A stretch of DNA of 60,613 nt from Thermocrinis sp. (GCA_020833645.1 JAJHRQ010000005.1:1-60613), one strand, 5' to 3'; counted from the first letter of the stretch, positions 47,329-58,869 are shown. The notes: generated from the letters alone by a model not told the origin. Numbers and translations: made by a program.

Positions 47329-48888
47329 ATGTTTGTTAGCTTACAGTTCAAGCTTGAACTGAGAAAAGAAGCCAAAGAAAAACTCATAAAGCTTATGCGT
47401 GAGCAATCCTCTGCCATTCGTGTGGCACACAATATGCTAAAGGAGTTGGAAAAAGAGAAAGCAAAAAACCCACACGCTCAAATATACCATAGACTAAGAC
47501 AGCTATTTCCTAACCTACCGACCAAATACATTGACTCAGCTATTTACAAAGCTAAACAATATCCCACAAACAAAACAGTTGTGTTTGGAGGCAAAAGACT
47601 TTTTGAAAAGCTTTGCAAAAATCGCCTTACGGGAAAAGCAAGGGAAAAGCTTAAAAAACAATGGAGAGAATTAAGACAAGGAACACTTATAAGCATCGGG
47701 TCAAAGGCAGACAAAGGAAACAGACTAATGAGATTTGAAGACCTAAACGGACAGCTACACCTTAGAATTACCACAGGAAACAGAGAATTTATCTACGCCA
47801 AAGTGTTAAGAGAACCAAGCAATAGCAAAGACAAGTGGATAACCTTTATGGCTATGCTTTTAGAAAGTTGGCAAACAAAAAGCTACTTTCCTTACACAGT
47901 GGAGCTAAAGCTAAGAGATGGAGAAGTTTATGGAAGTGTATCCTTTGAACTTCCAACACCTGAAGTGAAATACACCAAAGAAAACGGAGTAATAGCCATA
48001 GACACGAACGCATCACCTATCCACTTAGCTATAGCGGAAGTTTCAAAAACTGGAGAACTACTAAGCTATAAGACCATTAGCCTACACCACCTTTTAGGAC
48101 TTTCTCAAAACAGCAAAGATCACCAAGAGTGGATATTAGCACATCAGATAGTGAATTTAGCTATTGAAAAAGGAAAAGCCGTAGCTATAGAGAACTTAAA
48201 GAAACTCAAAAAAGGAATGCGTGGAGATGGGAAAGCTGAGTTAAGAAAAAGACTTCATCACTGGAATGCCAAAAAGTTTATGCAAAAGCTAAAGAGGGTA
48301 GCAAGATTAAAGGGAGTGGAAGTAGTAGAAGTCAATCCTGCTTACACCTCAGCTATAGGCATGCTAAAGTATGCACCACAGTTAAACACAGACAAAGACA
48401 TAGCAGGGGCGTATGTGATAGGGAGAAGGGCACTGGGCTTTAAAGAGGACGTGCCTGAAAATTACGAAAGACTACTAAAGGACAAGGCATATTTGGAGTT
48501 TGCACTGAAAAGGTATGAAGAGAGAGAAAAGGAACTTGCGGAACTTTTAGAGAAGGAGACAAACCAATATAAAAGGAATGCCTTAGAAAGCGAACTAAAG
48601 AATGTCCAGAATGCAAAGGAGCTATTAGCTAATCAAAGCCTTCAGAGTGAGTCAAGCTCCTGTGAGGGAGCCAACGGAAGGAATCCCGAGCAGGGGAGAG
48701 GCAACCTTGCCTCTTCTTCCGCTTGGCAAGTTCTGAAGGTAGCCCTCCTCTTCTCTATCCTTGGAAAGGTCTTGCCGAGGGACCTTTCTCCTCTGAAGCC
48801 AGTGTTGGTGGAAGGGGTGTGGGATAGGGTGAGGAGTAGGTTAGTTCCCTTTGAGGCTGGGGGGACGGTCCCAATAAGGGATTTTTAG
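47329..48888 (+). CDS. tnpB: TnpB-like RNA-guided nuclease without zinc finger (copy C)
   Basis: A 519-codon frame. RuvC acidic residues: D near 225 (AIDTNASPIHLAI), E near 288 (AIENLKK), D near 355 (NTDKDIAGAYVIGRR). NPAYTSAIGMLKYAP stands where the zinc finger would be. Two long helices follow, then from about residue 425 the frame crosses the predicted guide-RNA hairpins and ends within the terminal repeat. All catalytic positions and the frame are intact, so it may be active. It is related to but clearly diverged from copy A. Confidence 0.82.
   Translation: MFVSLQFKLELRKEAKEKLIKLMREQSSAIRVAHNMLKELEKEKAKNPHAQIYHRLRQLFPNLPTKYIDSAIYKAKQYPTNKTVVFGGKRLFEKLCKNRLTGKAREKLKKQWRELRQGTLISIGSKADKGNRLMRFEDLNGQLHLRITTGNREFIYAKVLREPSNSKDKWITFMAMLLESWQTKSYFPYTVELKLRDGEVYGSVSFELPTPEVKYTKENGVIAIDTNASPIHLAIAEVSKTGELLSYKTISLHHLLGLSQNSKDHQEWILAHQIVNLAIEKGKAVAIENLKKLKKGMRGDGKAELRKRLHHWNAKKFMQKLKRVARLKGVEVVEVNPAYTSAIGMLKYAPQLNTDKDIAGAYVIGRRALGFKEDVPENYERLLKDKAYLEFALKRYEEREKELAELLEKETNQYKRNALESELKNVQNAKELLANQSLQSESSSCEGANGRNPEQGRGNLASSSAWQVLKVALLFSILGKVLPRDLSPLKPVLVEGVWDRVRSRLVPFEAGGTVPIRDF
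48600..48875 (+). ncRNA. Predicted omega/re-RNA scaffold of element C
   Basis: H1 GAGGC/GCCTC (48698-48713), the shared linker TGGCAAGTTCT...GTAGCCCT (about 48724-48747), H2 AAAGGTC/GACCTTT (48765-48787), and a final GGGA/TCCC hairpin ending at TCCCAAT (48875). The rlmN scar ends at the same heptamer, which suggests this is the true right boundary and that guide sequence would begin at 48876. Confidence 0.55.
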
Positions 48889-48909
48889 AACAGCATCTAC
48901 CCACGCCTA

Positions 48910-49168
48910 TACCACCCATACCCCTTGAAGCAGAAGACACACCTATAAGGTTGTCTCCGTCGGTGGCAAAGGAAATACCTACTGCACTTAGTAGTGCAGA
49001 CGCCAAAATAGCTTTCCTCATGACATCACCTTCCTTTTGTTGATGGTGGGAATTTTACACCCTGCATTATGAAAAATGTCTTAAAATTTGCTTATGAGAA
49101 TATAAGCCCTTGCTATAGTTCTTCCTTTTCTCAGGATAGTTTAAAATAGATTTTAAAGAAGGGGATTT
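48910..49168. other. 5' end of the FadL-type gene and divergent promoter region
   Basis: 48910-49021 encodes the FadL signal peptide on the minus strand. 49022-49171 separates it from pilT: TAAAAT on the minus strand about 30 bp upstream of the FadL start is a -10 candidate, and TAAAAT near 49142 on the plus strand may serve pilT. No RNA gene seen. Confidence 0.4.
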
Positions 49169-49171
49169 TTG

Positions 49172-50275
49172 ATGACGCCGGCGGAGAAGCTACAAACTCA
49201 GGAAATAAGGCTTGTAGAAATACTCCATAAAGCAGCTGTTCTAAAGGCATCGGACGTTCATATAACCGCAGGTTCAAGACCTGTGGTCCGAATAGACGGA
49301 AAGATAACACCTTTGATGGAATATCCTATTCTGACTCCAGAAATGACGCAAAGACTAATCTACTCGGTTATGTCGGAAAAACACAGGAAGCAGTTGGAAG
49401 AAAAAGGGCAGGTGGATTTTTCCTTTGGTGTGAAGGATGTGGGCAGGTTCCGTGCTAATGTTTTCTTCCAGAGAGGTTCTGTAGCTGGAGCCTTTAGAAG
49501 GCTTCCCAACAAAATAATGACCATTGATGAGATAGGACTTCCCAGAAAGGTATTGGAGCTCTGTCATAGAAGTATGGGGCTTGTTCTCGTCACTGGTCCC
49601 ACTGGTTCTGGTAAAACCACAACTCTGGCTACCCTCATTGAATACATAAACGAAACATTTCCTTATCACATAATAACCATAGAGGACCCTATAGAGTATG
49701 TGTTCCACCACAAGAAGAGTATAGTAAATCAGAGGGAGATAGGTGAAGATGTCCATAGTTTTGCGGATGCCTTAAGAGCTGCCCTTCGTGAAGATCCAGA
49801 TGTGATACTTGTGGGAGAGATGAGGGACTTGGAGACCATAGAAATAGCCCTCAGGGCAGCGGAGACGGGACACTTGGTCTTTGGAACCTTGCATACCAAC
49901 ACTGCAATTTCAACCATCACCCGTATAGTAGATGTCTTCCCTCCAAACCAACAGGAGCAAATTAGAATACAGCTTTCCTTTGTTCTGCAAGGGGTTATTT
50001 CCCAAAGGCTCATACCAAAAATAGGCGGAGGTAGGGTTCTGGCATATGAACTGCTTATTCCCAACACTGCCATTAGGAGTTTGATAAGGGAAAACAAGTT
50101 GCAACAGATATACTCCATCATGCAGAGCGGACAGGCAGAAACGGGCATGCAAACCATGAACCAATCCTTAGCCAATCTTTACAGAAGCGGGCTTATAACC
50201 CTGGAGGATGCATTCAGGTATTCCCCAGACGTTAAAGAATTAGAAAGAATGCTTGGTGTTAGGAGCCAAGTGTAA
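49172..50275 (+). CDS. pilT: Type IV pilus retraction ATPase PilT
   Basis: 367 residues. N-terminal PAS-like domain, then Walker A GPTGSGKTTT near residue 138, IITIEDPIEYVFHHKKS Asp box, Walker B DPDVILVGEMRDLET near 210, and the PilT-specific NTAIRSLIRENK near 293. It powers pilus retraction at the inner-membrane base. Start set at ATG 49172; an in-frame TTG one codon upstream is unlikely. Overlaps pilC by 1 nt (TAATG). Confidence 0.95.
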   Translation: MTPAEKLQTQEIRLVEILHKAAVLKASDVHITAGSRPVVRIDGKITPLMEYPILTPEMTQRLIYSVMSEKHRKQLEEKGQVDFSFGVKDVGRFRANVFFQRGSVAGAFRRLPNKIMTIDEIGLPRKVLELCHRSMGLVLVTGPTGSGKTTTLATLIEYINETFPYHIITIEDPIEYVFHHKKSIVNQREIGEDVHSFADALRAALREDPDVILVGEMRDLETIEIALRAAETGHLVFGTLHTNTAISTITRIVDVFPPNQQEQIRIQLSFVLQGVISQRLIPKIGGGRVLAYELLIPNTAIRSLIRENKLQQIYSIMQSGQAETGMQTMNQSLANLYRSGLITLEDAFRYSPDVKELERMLGVRSQV

Positions 50276-51504
50276 TGCCAAGGTTTAGATACAAAGCAAT
50301 AGATGAAACAGGGAACGTGATTGAGCGGGAAGTGGTATATCCAAGTGAAGATGTTCTTATTGGAGAGCTTGCAAGAAGCGGTCTATCCTTAGTGAGAATA
50401 GAGAGGATAGACGAAGAAGAAAAGGAGAAAAAATCCATAAAGATAACACTTCCCTTTGGTGGAGGTGTAAGCGACCAAGATATCTCCATTTTCTGCAGAC
50501 AGCTTGGCACGATGATTAACGCAGGTCTCAGTGTGGTAGATGCTTTAGACATAATAGCGGAACAATTGCCAAATAGAAGGCTCTCAGAGGCGGCAAAGGA
50601 TGTGTCTGCCAGGGTCAGAGAGGGTATGTCGGTATCTGCCGCCATGCAAAGGCATCCAAAGGTTTTTCCGGAGTTTGTGGTAAATCTGGTAAAGGTCGGT
50701 GAAGAGACGGGCGGTTTGGATGCTTCACTGCTAAAGGCTGCGGAATATTATGAGAAGATGGCTATGATAAAGAGTAAGATAAAAAGCGCTTCTTTCTATC
50801 CCACCTTTGTGGTTGTGGTGGCTACTTTAATCGTTTCTGGTATTCTTTACTTTTTGGTTCCTACTTTTGCGCAGATATACGAAGGGTTGGGAGGAGAGTT
50901 GCCTTTGCCCACTCAGATGTTGATAGCAGCGTCAAACGCCCTGAGAAACAGTCTTCCAGCAATAATAGCCTTTATAGTGATTTTTTCTTGGATTTTTAGA
51001 TATCTTTATAGAAATAACTACGCCTTCAGAAAGGCTATACACAAGCTTTCCCTCAGGGTGCCAAAGATGAACGACCTGGTGGTAAAGAGCACGATGGCAA
51101 AGTTTGCCAGAACAATGGCTACCCTCTTTTCCTCGGGTGTTGCCTTAGAAAGAGCCTTTGAGATAGCGGGGCAAACGACTGGTAATATCGTAATAAAGGA
51201 AGCTGTTGATCAGGCAAGAAAGGCGGTTATGGAAGGAGAGCCTATGTACAGAGCCCTTGACAGAACGGGGCTTTTCCCGAAGATGGTTATAGCTATGATA
51301 AGGGTGGGAGAGGATACCGGTAGGCTTGACGACATGTTAGAAACTATAGCAAGATTTTACGAAGATGAGTTTGACAAAACGGTGGAGGGTCTCATAAAGC
51401 TAATAGAACCCATGCTAATTGTGTTCATAGGTGGCGTGGTGGGTCTAATACTCATAGCCCTTTACATGCCTATATTCAAGATGGGTGAGCTTATAAAGAG
51501 CTAA
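50275..51504 (+). CDS. pilC: Type IV pilus inner-membrane platform protein PilC
   Basis: 409 residues with two T2SF domains (residues ~70-195 and ~275-395). Each has the FCRQLGTMINAGLSVVDAL / FARTMATLFSSGVALERAF start and the VGEETGGLD / VGEDTGRLDDML end. Three membrane helices follow the domains. It anchors the pilus motor PilT/PilB. The 3' end overlaps the convergent argJ by 4 bp. Confidence 0.94.
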   Translation: MPRFRYKAIDETGNVIEREVVYPSEDVLIGELARSGLSLVRIERIDEEEKEKKSIKITLPFGGGVSDQDISIFCRQLGTMINAGLSVVDALDIIAEQLPNRRLSEAAKDVSARVREGMSVSAAMQRHPKVFPEFVVNLVKVGEETGGLDASLLKAAEYYEKMAMIKSKIKSASFYPTFVVVVATLIVSGILYFLVPTFAQIYEGLGGELPLPTQMLIAASNALRNSLPAIIAFIVIFSWIFRYLYRNNYAFRKAIHKLSLRVPKMNDLVVKSTMAKFARTMATLFSSGVALERAFEIAGQTTGNIVIKEAVDQARKAVMEGEPMYRALDRTGLFPKMVIAMIRVGEDTGRLDDMLETIARFYEDEFDKTVEGLIKLIEPMLIVFIGGVVGLILIALYMPIFKMGELIKS

Positions 51505-52637
51505 GTTGTGTATTCCGCATTGATCTTTATGTAATCGTAGGTTAGGTCCGAGGTGTAGTAAGTCCAGCTTTCCTTGCCTTCCCTTAGGTCTAAAGTGATT
51601 TCAATTTCTCTGTTTTCCTCCAAGTACTTTTTGGCGGACTCCACTGCCTTTGGATGGGGCTTTCCGTCATAGACAAGATGGTTCCCTATATAAACCCTCA
51701 GCTTAAACTGGTCTATAGGAAAGGGAGTAGAGCCAGCACTGGCGACTATTCTGCCCCAGTTGGGGTCCCTTCCAAATATGGCAGTTTTAACCAGGTTTGA
51801 GGTGGCGATCTTCTCCGCTATGGTTTTAGCCTTTAGGCTTATGGATGCGTTTTTTACAACCACTTTGATGATCCGAGTGGCACCTTCTCCGTCCTCTACG
51901 ATCCTTTTAGCCAAGCTAAGGGAAACTTCCTCCAAAGACTGCCTTAGATTTTCCAAGTCTTCTTTTATAAACCCAAGGCTTATGATGCCAAAGCTATCGT
52001 TAGTGCTTGTGCACCCATCCACGCTTATAGAATTAAACGTCCTTTCGTTTATTTCTCTATGAAGTTTCCTGAGGACATCACCTTCTACCTCTGCGTTGGT
52101 AAAGATAAAGCTCAGCATGGTTGCCATCTGAGGATGTATCATGCCCGCACCCTTTGCAAAGCCAAATACCTCTAAAGCACCCTTTTTGACAAAGGCATAC
52201 TTGGGAAACCGGTCTGTGGTAGAGATCACCTCGCTTGCCCTCTTTAGGTCCAACGGCTCCAATATCCTACAGGCGGAAGCTATACCCTCAAGAACGCTTT
52301 CTATGGGCAAGGGCTTTCCTATAATTCCAGTGGAAAAGACAAGAACCTCCCTATGGTCAATGTCTAAATGCTTGGCGGTTTCTCTTGCCATCATTTCTGC
52401 GTGGATTATACCCTCCTCTCCTACTCCACAGTTGGCGTTACCACTGTTTATAACCAGTGCCCTTATGGTATCCCTTTCCCTAAGGACTTTTTCTGAGTAT
52501 ATAACGCTTGCGGACTTAAAGTGATTGGTGGTAAAGAGAAAAGATGCGGTGCAAGGATGTGGCAGAAGGATTACCAAAATGTCTGGCTTGTTGCCCGCTT
52601 TTAACCCACCCTTTCCAACTCCCATTAAAACTTCCAT
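51501..52637 (-). CDS. argJ: Glutamate N-acetyltransferase / amino-acid acetyltransferase ArgJ
   Basis: Moves the acetyl group from N-acetylornithine to glutamate in the cyclic arginine pathway. 378 residues from ATG 52637 ([12 protein letters not shown]). [15 protein letters not shown] holds the autoproteolytic A-T-M-L site near residue 178; [15 protein letters not shown] is near 300. A longer upstream frame (to 52934) is the antisense of hisB and was dropped. The start is 7 nt after a TATAAT (minus, 52645-52650), so it is probably leaderless. Confidence 0.94.
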   Translation of the reverse strand: MEVLMGVGKGGLKAGNKPDILVILLPHPCTASFLFTTNHFKSASVIYSEKVLRERDTIRALVINSGNANCGVGEEGIIHAEMMARETAKHLDIDHREVLVFSTGIIGKPLPIESVLEGIASACRILEPLDLKRASEVISTTDRFPKYAFVKKGALEVFGFAKGAGMIHPQMATMLSFIFTNAEVEGDVLRKLHREINERTFNSISVDGCTSTNDSFGIISLGFIKEDLENLRQSLEEVSLSLAKRIVEDGEGATRIIKVVVKNASISLKAKTIAEKIATSNLVKTAIFGRDPNWGRIVASAGSTPFPIDQFKLRVYIGNHLVYDGKPHPKAVESAKKYLEENREIEITLDLREGKESWTYYTSDLTYDYIKINAEYTT

Positions 52638-52644
52638 AGCATAG

Positions 52645-52661
52645 ATTATAACGAATATAAT
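52645..52661. promoter_or_regulatory. Back-to-back -10 boxes of argJ and hisB
   Basis: TATAAT on the minus strand (52645-52650) and TATAAT on the plus strand (52656-52661) are 5 bp apart. Each ends 6-7 nt before its own ATG (52637 and 52668). The whole space between the two start codons is 30 bp, so each -35 region would lie within the other gene. Confidence 0.6.
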
Positions 52662-52667
52662 TTTTCC

Positions 52668-53246
52668 ATGCGAAAAGCCAGAGTTCTGAGGGAAACAAGG
52701 GAGACTCAGATTGAACTGGAGATCAACCTGGATGGCTCTGGGAGGTTCAACGTTAGCACACCGGTAGGTTTTCTCACACACATGCTTGAGACCTTTGCCC
52801 GGCACGGACGCTTTGACCTTGAACTGAAGGCAAAGGGAGATGTACATGTTTCCCATCACCACACGGTGGAGGATGTGGGCATCACCTTGGGTATGGCGGT
52901 GCTTGAAGCCTTGGGGGACAAGAAGGGCATTCAAAGGTATGGCTACAGCATCGTTCCCATGGATGAAGCTTTGGTCTTGTGTAGCATTGATATTTCCGGC
53001 AGACCTCTTTTCTTTTATGAAGACTTAGGATTGCGCGGAAAGATCAAAGACTTTGACTTTGAGCTCATATGGGAATTCTTTAAGGGCTTTGCCTTGGAAT
53101 CTAAAAGCACATTGCATATAAGGGTTTTATACGGGAGGATCCTTCACCACATTGCGGAAGCTTGCTTTAAAGCCTTTGCCTTAGCCCTAAAGCAGTCTGT
53201 TTCTATAGTTGGTGGAGAGCTTCCCTCCACAAAGGAAAAGCTCTAG
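52668..53246 (+). CDS. hisB: Imidazoleglycerol-phosphate dehydratase
   Basis: Dehydrates IGP in histidine synthesis. 192 residues: [24 protein letters not shown], the metal site [14 protein letters not shown] near residue 62, and the second [16 protein letters not shown] near 162. It is the single-domain form without the phosphatase part. No Shine-Dalgarno; the -10 box ends 6 nt before the ATG. The 3' end overlaps the convergent nuoA by 4 bp. Confidence 0.96.
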   Translation: MRKARVLRETRETQIELEINLDGSGRFNVSTPVGFLTHMLETFARHGRFDLELKAKGDVHVSHHHTVEDVGITLGMAVLEALGDKKGIQRYGYSIVPMDEALVLCSIDISGRPLFFYEDLGLRGKIKDFDFELIWEFFKGFALESKSTLHIRVLYGRILHHIAEACFKAFALALKQSVSIVGGELPSTKEKL

Positions 53247-53602
53247 ATCTGCCACTTTAGGGCGCCTTTCTTCCAAGCGTAAACAAAGCCCAAAAAGAGT
53301 ATAGCTATGAACAAGACCGCCTCAATGAGCCCATATTTGCCGATATCCTTGAAGACAACCGCCCAAGGGAACAAAAAGGCAACCTCTATATCAAAGAGAA
53401 TGAGCAAAAGTCCCAGCAGATAATAGCCTTGCTTGAAGGTGCCCCTTGCTTCTGGATCATACAGTGGCACACCGCATTCGTAAGGATAATCCTCCATCTT
53501 TTCCTTGGTCTTTGGTCCAAGGATGCTGTTTGCTACGGTGAAAACAAAACCGACACCCAAGGCTACCACAAAAAAGATCAAAATTCCCAAGTATTCGTTC
53601 AT
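53243..53602 (-). CDS. nuoA: NADH-quinone oxidoreductase subunit A
   Basis: 119 residues from ATG 53602, which has GGGAGGTGG upstream and overlaps the preceding stop as ATGA. Three membrane helices; [16 protein letters not shown] in the first loop and [15 protein letters not shown]-like [16 protein letters not shown] are NuoA marks. No nuoB or other complex I gene follows within the window: the next gene on this side is the convergent hisB. Confidence 0.94.
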   Translation of the reverse strand: MNEYLGILIFFVVALGVGFVFTVANSILGPKTKEKMEDYPYECGVPLYDPEARGTFKQGYYLLGLLLILFDIEVAFLFPWAVVFKDIGKYGLIEAVLFIAILFLGFVYAWKKGALKWQI

Positions 53603-54254
53603 CTTACCACCTCCCATTCAGTGATCAGGTGATGTCCCCTCTTGAAGTGGGCCCTAAGTCTTAGATTGAGAACGTTCTTCAGACTCTTAAAGCCCTCACC
53701 CCCCACCAACGTGGGCACATTCTCCCCACCCACTATAACAGGTAGGTGTATAAGCCTTATCTCATCCACATACCCCCTCTTGACGAACTCCCAGTTTATG
53801 GAGGAACCCCCTTCCACCATAAGGCTCTTTATGCCCCTCTCGTAGAGCATGGGAAGGAGCCTGTCAAAATCCACAAGATCCTCACCCACTATCCAGACCT
53901 CTGCCCCCAGTTCCCTGATCTTTTCTATCCTCTCCTTTGGAGCCCTCAGGGTGGAAACTATTACGGTGGGTGCGTCCTTTGAGAAGATGTTGGCGTCTAA
54001 GGGCACGTTGGCGGTGGAGCATGGTATTATGCGCACAGGGTTTTTACCTTCCGCGTACCTAACCGTTAAACTCGGGTTGTCTGTTCTGACCGTCTCACAG
54101 CCCACCATTATGCCATCCACTTTAGCCCTTATTTCGTGTAAATACCTGTATGCCTCCATATCCATAAGGCTCATCAGCTCTTTGCTTGAAGCCCCCCGGT
54201 AGAGGGTGAGCTTTCCGTCTACACTAACCTCAGAAACTATGATCACATAGGGCC

Positions 54255-54258
<4 letters not shown>
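53599..54258 (-). CDS. RibD C-terminal-type reductase (riboflavin pathway)
   Basis: 219 residues of the dihydrofolate-reductase-like RibD C-terminal fold: VSVDGKLTL near residue 11, IMVGCETVRTDNPSLTVR near 50, LMVEGGSSINWEF near 144. It lacks the deaminase half of RibD, so it resembles the stand-alone diaminohydroxy-phosphoribosylamino-pyrimidine reductase of riboflavin synthesis. Overlaps the following nuoA and the preceding phosphotransferase gene by 4 bp each. Confidence 0.82.
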
Positions 54259-55879
<1,621 letters not shown>

Positions 55880-55902
55880 CTAAGCCCTCCTGTTTAAAGC
55901 TT

Positions 55903-58698
55903 CTATCCTATGATTATACTTCTCAAATACTCTTTAAGATACTGCCCTGTGTAGGAGTTGGGATTTTCCATCACCTGCTCTGGAGTTCCCTCCGCTACAA
56001 CGTACCCGCCCCTGTCTCCACCCTCTGGACCCAAATCTATGATCCAGTCCGCACACTTTATCACATCTAAGTTATGCTCTATGACCACCACCGTGTTTCC
56101 CCTATCCACGAGCCTTTGTAGAACCTCTATTAGTTTTTTCACGTCGTCCATGTGTAGCCCGGTGGTGGGCTCGTCCAAAAGGTAGAGGGTTCTTCCTGTT
56201 TCCTTCTTTGAAAGCTCTCGGGCTAGCTTGATCCTCTGGGCTTCTCCACCGGAAAGGGTAGTAGCCGGCTGACCCAGTTTTATGTATCCAAGCCCCACAT
56301 CCCTCAAAAGTTCAAGCTTTCTGCGTATGGAAGGATGATGATAGAAGAACTCGTAGGCTTCATCCACGGTCATGTCTAAAACTTCTGCTATGTTTTTACC
56401 CTTATAGAGCACTTCTAAGGTCTCCCTGTTGTATCGTGTCCCTTTGCACACTTCACAGGTTACATACACGGGGGGCAAAAAGTGCATTTCTACCTTTATC
56501 ACACCCTCTCCTTGACATGCTTCGCACCTTCCACCCGGCACGTTAAAGGAGAACCTACCCGGTGTATAGCCCCTTGCCCTTGCGGTAGGCGTCTGGGCAA
56601 AGAGGTTTCTTATTAAGTCAAAAAGCTTTGTGTAAGTGGCTGGGTTGCTTCTGGGAGTTCTACCGATGGGAGACTGATCCACGTTGATAACATAGTCAAA
56701 GTACTCAAGCCCCTCTATACGATCCACTCCTTCCACGTCTACGTTACCACCATAGAAAAGTCCCCTTGCATACTCCCAAAGTATGTCGTATATTAGTGTG
56801 GATTTTCCACTACCGGAGACCCCCGTTATACACACAAAGAGACCCACAGGAATCTGGACGGTTATGTTTTTCAAATTGTGCTTTCTGGCGTTGATTATTT
56901 TTAGCCATCTTTTGCCTGGGGGTCTTCTCTTTTCTGGCAGAGGTATGCCCTGCCTACCCGAAAGGTACGCACCCGTTAAAGAGTTTGGATTTTTCATTAT
57001 ATCCTCGGGCGTACCTTCTGCTACCACATAACCTCCGTTTTTCCCAGCCCCTGGACCAAGGTCTATGATCCAATCCGCAGAGAGTATAGTCTCCGGGTCG
57101 TGCTCCACCACTATGACCGTGTTGCCAAGGTCCCTAAGGTCCTTGAGGGTTTCTATGAGTTTGTGGGTGTCTCTGGGATGCAAACCAATGGAGGGCTCAT
57201 CCAAAACATAGAGCACACCCGTTAGCTTGGAGCCTATTTGGGTGGCAAGTCTTATCCTTTGCATCTCTCCCCCAGAGAGGGTGGTTGCACTGCGGGCTAA
57301 GTCCAAATAGTCCAAACCTACCTTTATCAAAAAGCTAAGCCGGTCGGTGATCTCCTTTATGAGCCTTTCTCCCACTATGCGGTCTTTGCCTGTCAGTTTT
57401 TCGTAGGTTTCCTTGAAGAATTCCATAGCCTGTCTTATAGGCATACTACATACTTGGTATATGTTTTTACCGTTCAAAAGCACGGAGAGGGCTTCTGGCC
57501 TTAGCCTTGAACCTCCACAAGCAGGGCACGGTCTTTCCTTTATATACTCTCCGATTTCTTCTCTTAGCCTTTCTGAATCCTCTTCCAAAAAGCGTCTTTC
57601 AAGGTGTGGAATTATGCCTTCAAATTCTGTATTTAGCACCTTGCCTCCATAAAGAATGAGCTCTTTAACAGAATCGGGTAATTCTCTAAAGGGTGTTTCT
57701 GGATGGTAGCCGAGCCTTCTCAGTATGTTGGCAACAGGGTATCTAAGGTAGTCAAAAAAGCCGTTTTTTGTGATCCTAAAGGCGTCTACCGCAGGTTCTT
57801 TTTCATCCACCAAAAGTTTGAGGTTGATCTCCCACCTTACACCAAGCCCCTTACACGTAGGACATGCACCGTAAGGAGAGTTAAAGGAAAAGAGCCTTGG
57901 TGTTAGCTCCGGCACCGAAAAGCCATGTTCAGGGCATGTCCTACTCTGACTGAATATTAGTTCCTTCCCACCATCCACGTCATCAATTTTCACAAGACCC
58001 TTTGAAAGTTCAAAGGCTTTCTCTATGGCGTTTAAGGCCCTTGCCCTTTCATCCTCTTCCAAAACGAACCGGTCTATTACAAGGTCAATATCATGCTTTT
58101 TGTTTTTTTCCAAAGGTGGAACATCCACTATGCGGAGATACTCTCCATCCACCTTAACCCTGCTATAACCCTTTTTGTCAAGCTCCCTCAGGAGGTCCCT
58201 AAATTCTCCCTTTTTACCCCTGACCAAAGGTGCCAAAATTGTGATCCTTTTGCCTTTTAAATCTTCATACACCTTTTCCAAGATCTCATGGGCGGATAGT
58301 CCTTCCAAAAGCCTTCCACACTCTGGGCAATGAGGCTTTCCCACGTTTGCCCAAAGGACCCTCATGTAATCGTAAATTTCTGTGACTGTTCCCACCGTTG
58401 AGCGAGGGTTTTTAGAGGTGGTCTTTTGGTCTATGGCTATGGCGGGAGATAGCCCTTCTATAACGTCCACCTCCGGCTTTTCCATAACACCTAGGAATTG
58501 ACGGGCGTAAGAGGAAAGGGATTCTACGTACCTCCTTTGCCCCTCCGCATATATGGTATCAAAGGCTAAAGAAGATTTTCCACTGCCGGATGGACCAGTT
58601 ATGACTATAAGTTTGTTTTTGGGAATTTTTAGGTCTATGTTCTTTAGGTTGTGCTGTCTTGCGCCTTTTATGATTATGTGGTCGTACATGGGAGACAT
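55903..58698 (-). CDS. uvrA: Excinuclease ABC subunit A
   Basis: Damage-recognition ATPase of nucleotide excision repair. 931 residues with two ABC modules: Walker [15 protein letters not shown] near residue 35 and [13 protein letters not shown] near 631, signatures [13 protein letters not shown] and [13 protein letters not shown], and CxxC zinc fingers ([24 protein letters not shown]). Two starts are possible: ATG 58698 or ATG 58689. TATACT lies just before the first, which favours 58689. It follows 5S rRNA on the same strand with no terminator seen. Confidence 0.96.
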   Translation of the reverse strand: MSPMYDHIIIKGARQHNLKNIDLKIPKNKLIVITGPSGSGKSSLAFDTIYAEGQRRYVESLSSYARQFLGVMEKPEVDVIEGLSPAIAIDQKTTSKNPRSTVGTVTEIYDYMRVLWANVGKPHCPECGRLLEGLSAHEILEKVYEDLKGKRITILAPLVRGKKGEFRDLLRELDKKGYSRVKVDGEYLRIVDVPPLEKNKKHDIDLVIDRFVLEEDERARALNAIEKAFELSKGLVKIDDVDGGKELIFSQSRTCPEHGFSVPELTPRLFSFNSPYGACPTCKGLGVRWEINLKLLVDEKEPAVDAFRITKNGFFDYLRYPVANILRRLGYHPETPFRELPDSVKELILYGGKVLNTEFEGIIPHLERRFLEEDSERLREEIGEYIKERPCPACGGSRLRPEALSVLLNGKNIYQVCSMPIRQAMEFFKETYEKLTGKDRIVGERLIKEITDRLSFLIKVGLDYLDLARSATTLSGGEMQRIRLATQIGSKLTGVLYVLDEPSIGLHPRDTHKLIETLKDLRDLGNTVIVVEHDPETILSADWIIDLGPGAGKNGGYVVAEGTPEDIMKNPNSLTGAYLSGRQGIPLPEKRRPPGKRWLKIINARKHNLKNITVQIPVGLFVCITGVSGSGKSTLIYDILWEYARGLFYGGNVDVEGVDRIEGLEYFDYVINVDQSPIGRTPRSNPATYTKLFDLIRNLFAQTPTARARGYTPGRFSFNVPGGRCEACQGEGVIKVEMHFLPPVYVTCEVCKGTRYNRETLEVLYKGKNIAEVLDMTVDEAYEFFYHHPSIRRKLELLRDVGLGYIKLGQPATTLSGGEAQRIKLARELSKKETGRTLYLLDEPTTGLHMDDVKKLIEVLQRLVDRGNTVVVIEHNLDVIKCADWIIDLGPEGGDRGGYVVAEGTPEQVMENPNSYTGQYLKEYLRSIIIG

Positions 58699-58712
58699 AA
58701 GTATAATATAAA

Positions 58713-58832
58713 CCCCCGGGACGACCTACTTTCCCGTGCCGTTCGCCCGGCACAGTATCATCGGCGCTGGAGGGCTTAACTGCCGGGTTCGGAATGGAAA
58801 CCGGGTGTTTCCCCTCCGCTATGGTCCCGAGG
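58713..58832 (-). rRNA. rrf: 5S ribosomal RNA
   Basis: On the minus strand the molecule reads CTCGGGACC... to ...GTCGTCCCGGGGG, so the two ends pair as helix I. The internal TTCCGAACCCGGCAGTTAAG and GGGAAAGTAGGTCG blocks are 5S hallmarks. Ends are approximate to 2-3 nt. Confidence 0.93.
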
Positions 58833-58869
58833 GAATCTTGGCAACTCAATAGGTCTTTCTTCCTGTGGG

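Larger units (their letters stand above)
47265..48897 (+). mobile_element. tnpB element C: tnpB between DDE-type terminal repeats
   Basis: Left end GAGGTTGTTCTAAAAAT (47265-47281), one mismatch from the left end of the IS4-like element at 35362. The right end (48881-48897) is its inverse with two mismatches. A 12-bp direct duplication, TACCCACGCCTA, flanks it at 47253-47264 and 48898-48909. The only gene is tnpB, whose stop codon lies inside the right terminal repeat. There is no transposase, so movement would need one supplied in trans. Confidence 0.85.
46168..49021 (-). pseudogene. FadL/OmpP1-family outer-membrane transporter, split by a tnpB-carrying element
   Basis: The ATG at 49021 (after AAGGAAGGTG) gives a signal peptide (MRKAILASALLSAVGISFA) then SSASRGMGGIGVG. 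An insertion occupies 47265-48897 with a 12-bp target duplication. Deleting it with one duplication restores the frame as [25 protein letters not shown] at 47074-47076 then breaks the frame between VFVVP and VGIVHQINDKL. Downstream, 301 codons keep the FadL beta-barrel to the terminal Phe (SVGLNWKF). FadL proteins import hydrophobic compounds. The open barrel frame suggests recent loss. Confidence 0.85.

Noticed and set aside
52638-52934. Longer N-terminus for argJ
   Set aside because: The extra residues are the antisense of hisB, and the -10 box lies downstream of that start.
55880-55902. Attenuator or riboswitch before ilvC
   Set aside because: Only 23 bp separate it from uvrA, too short for either.
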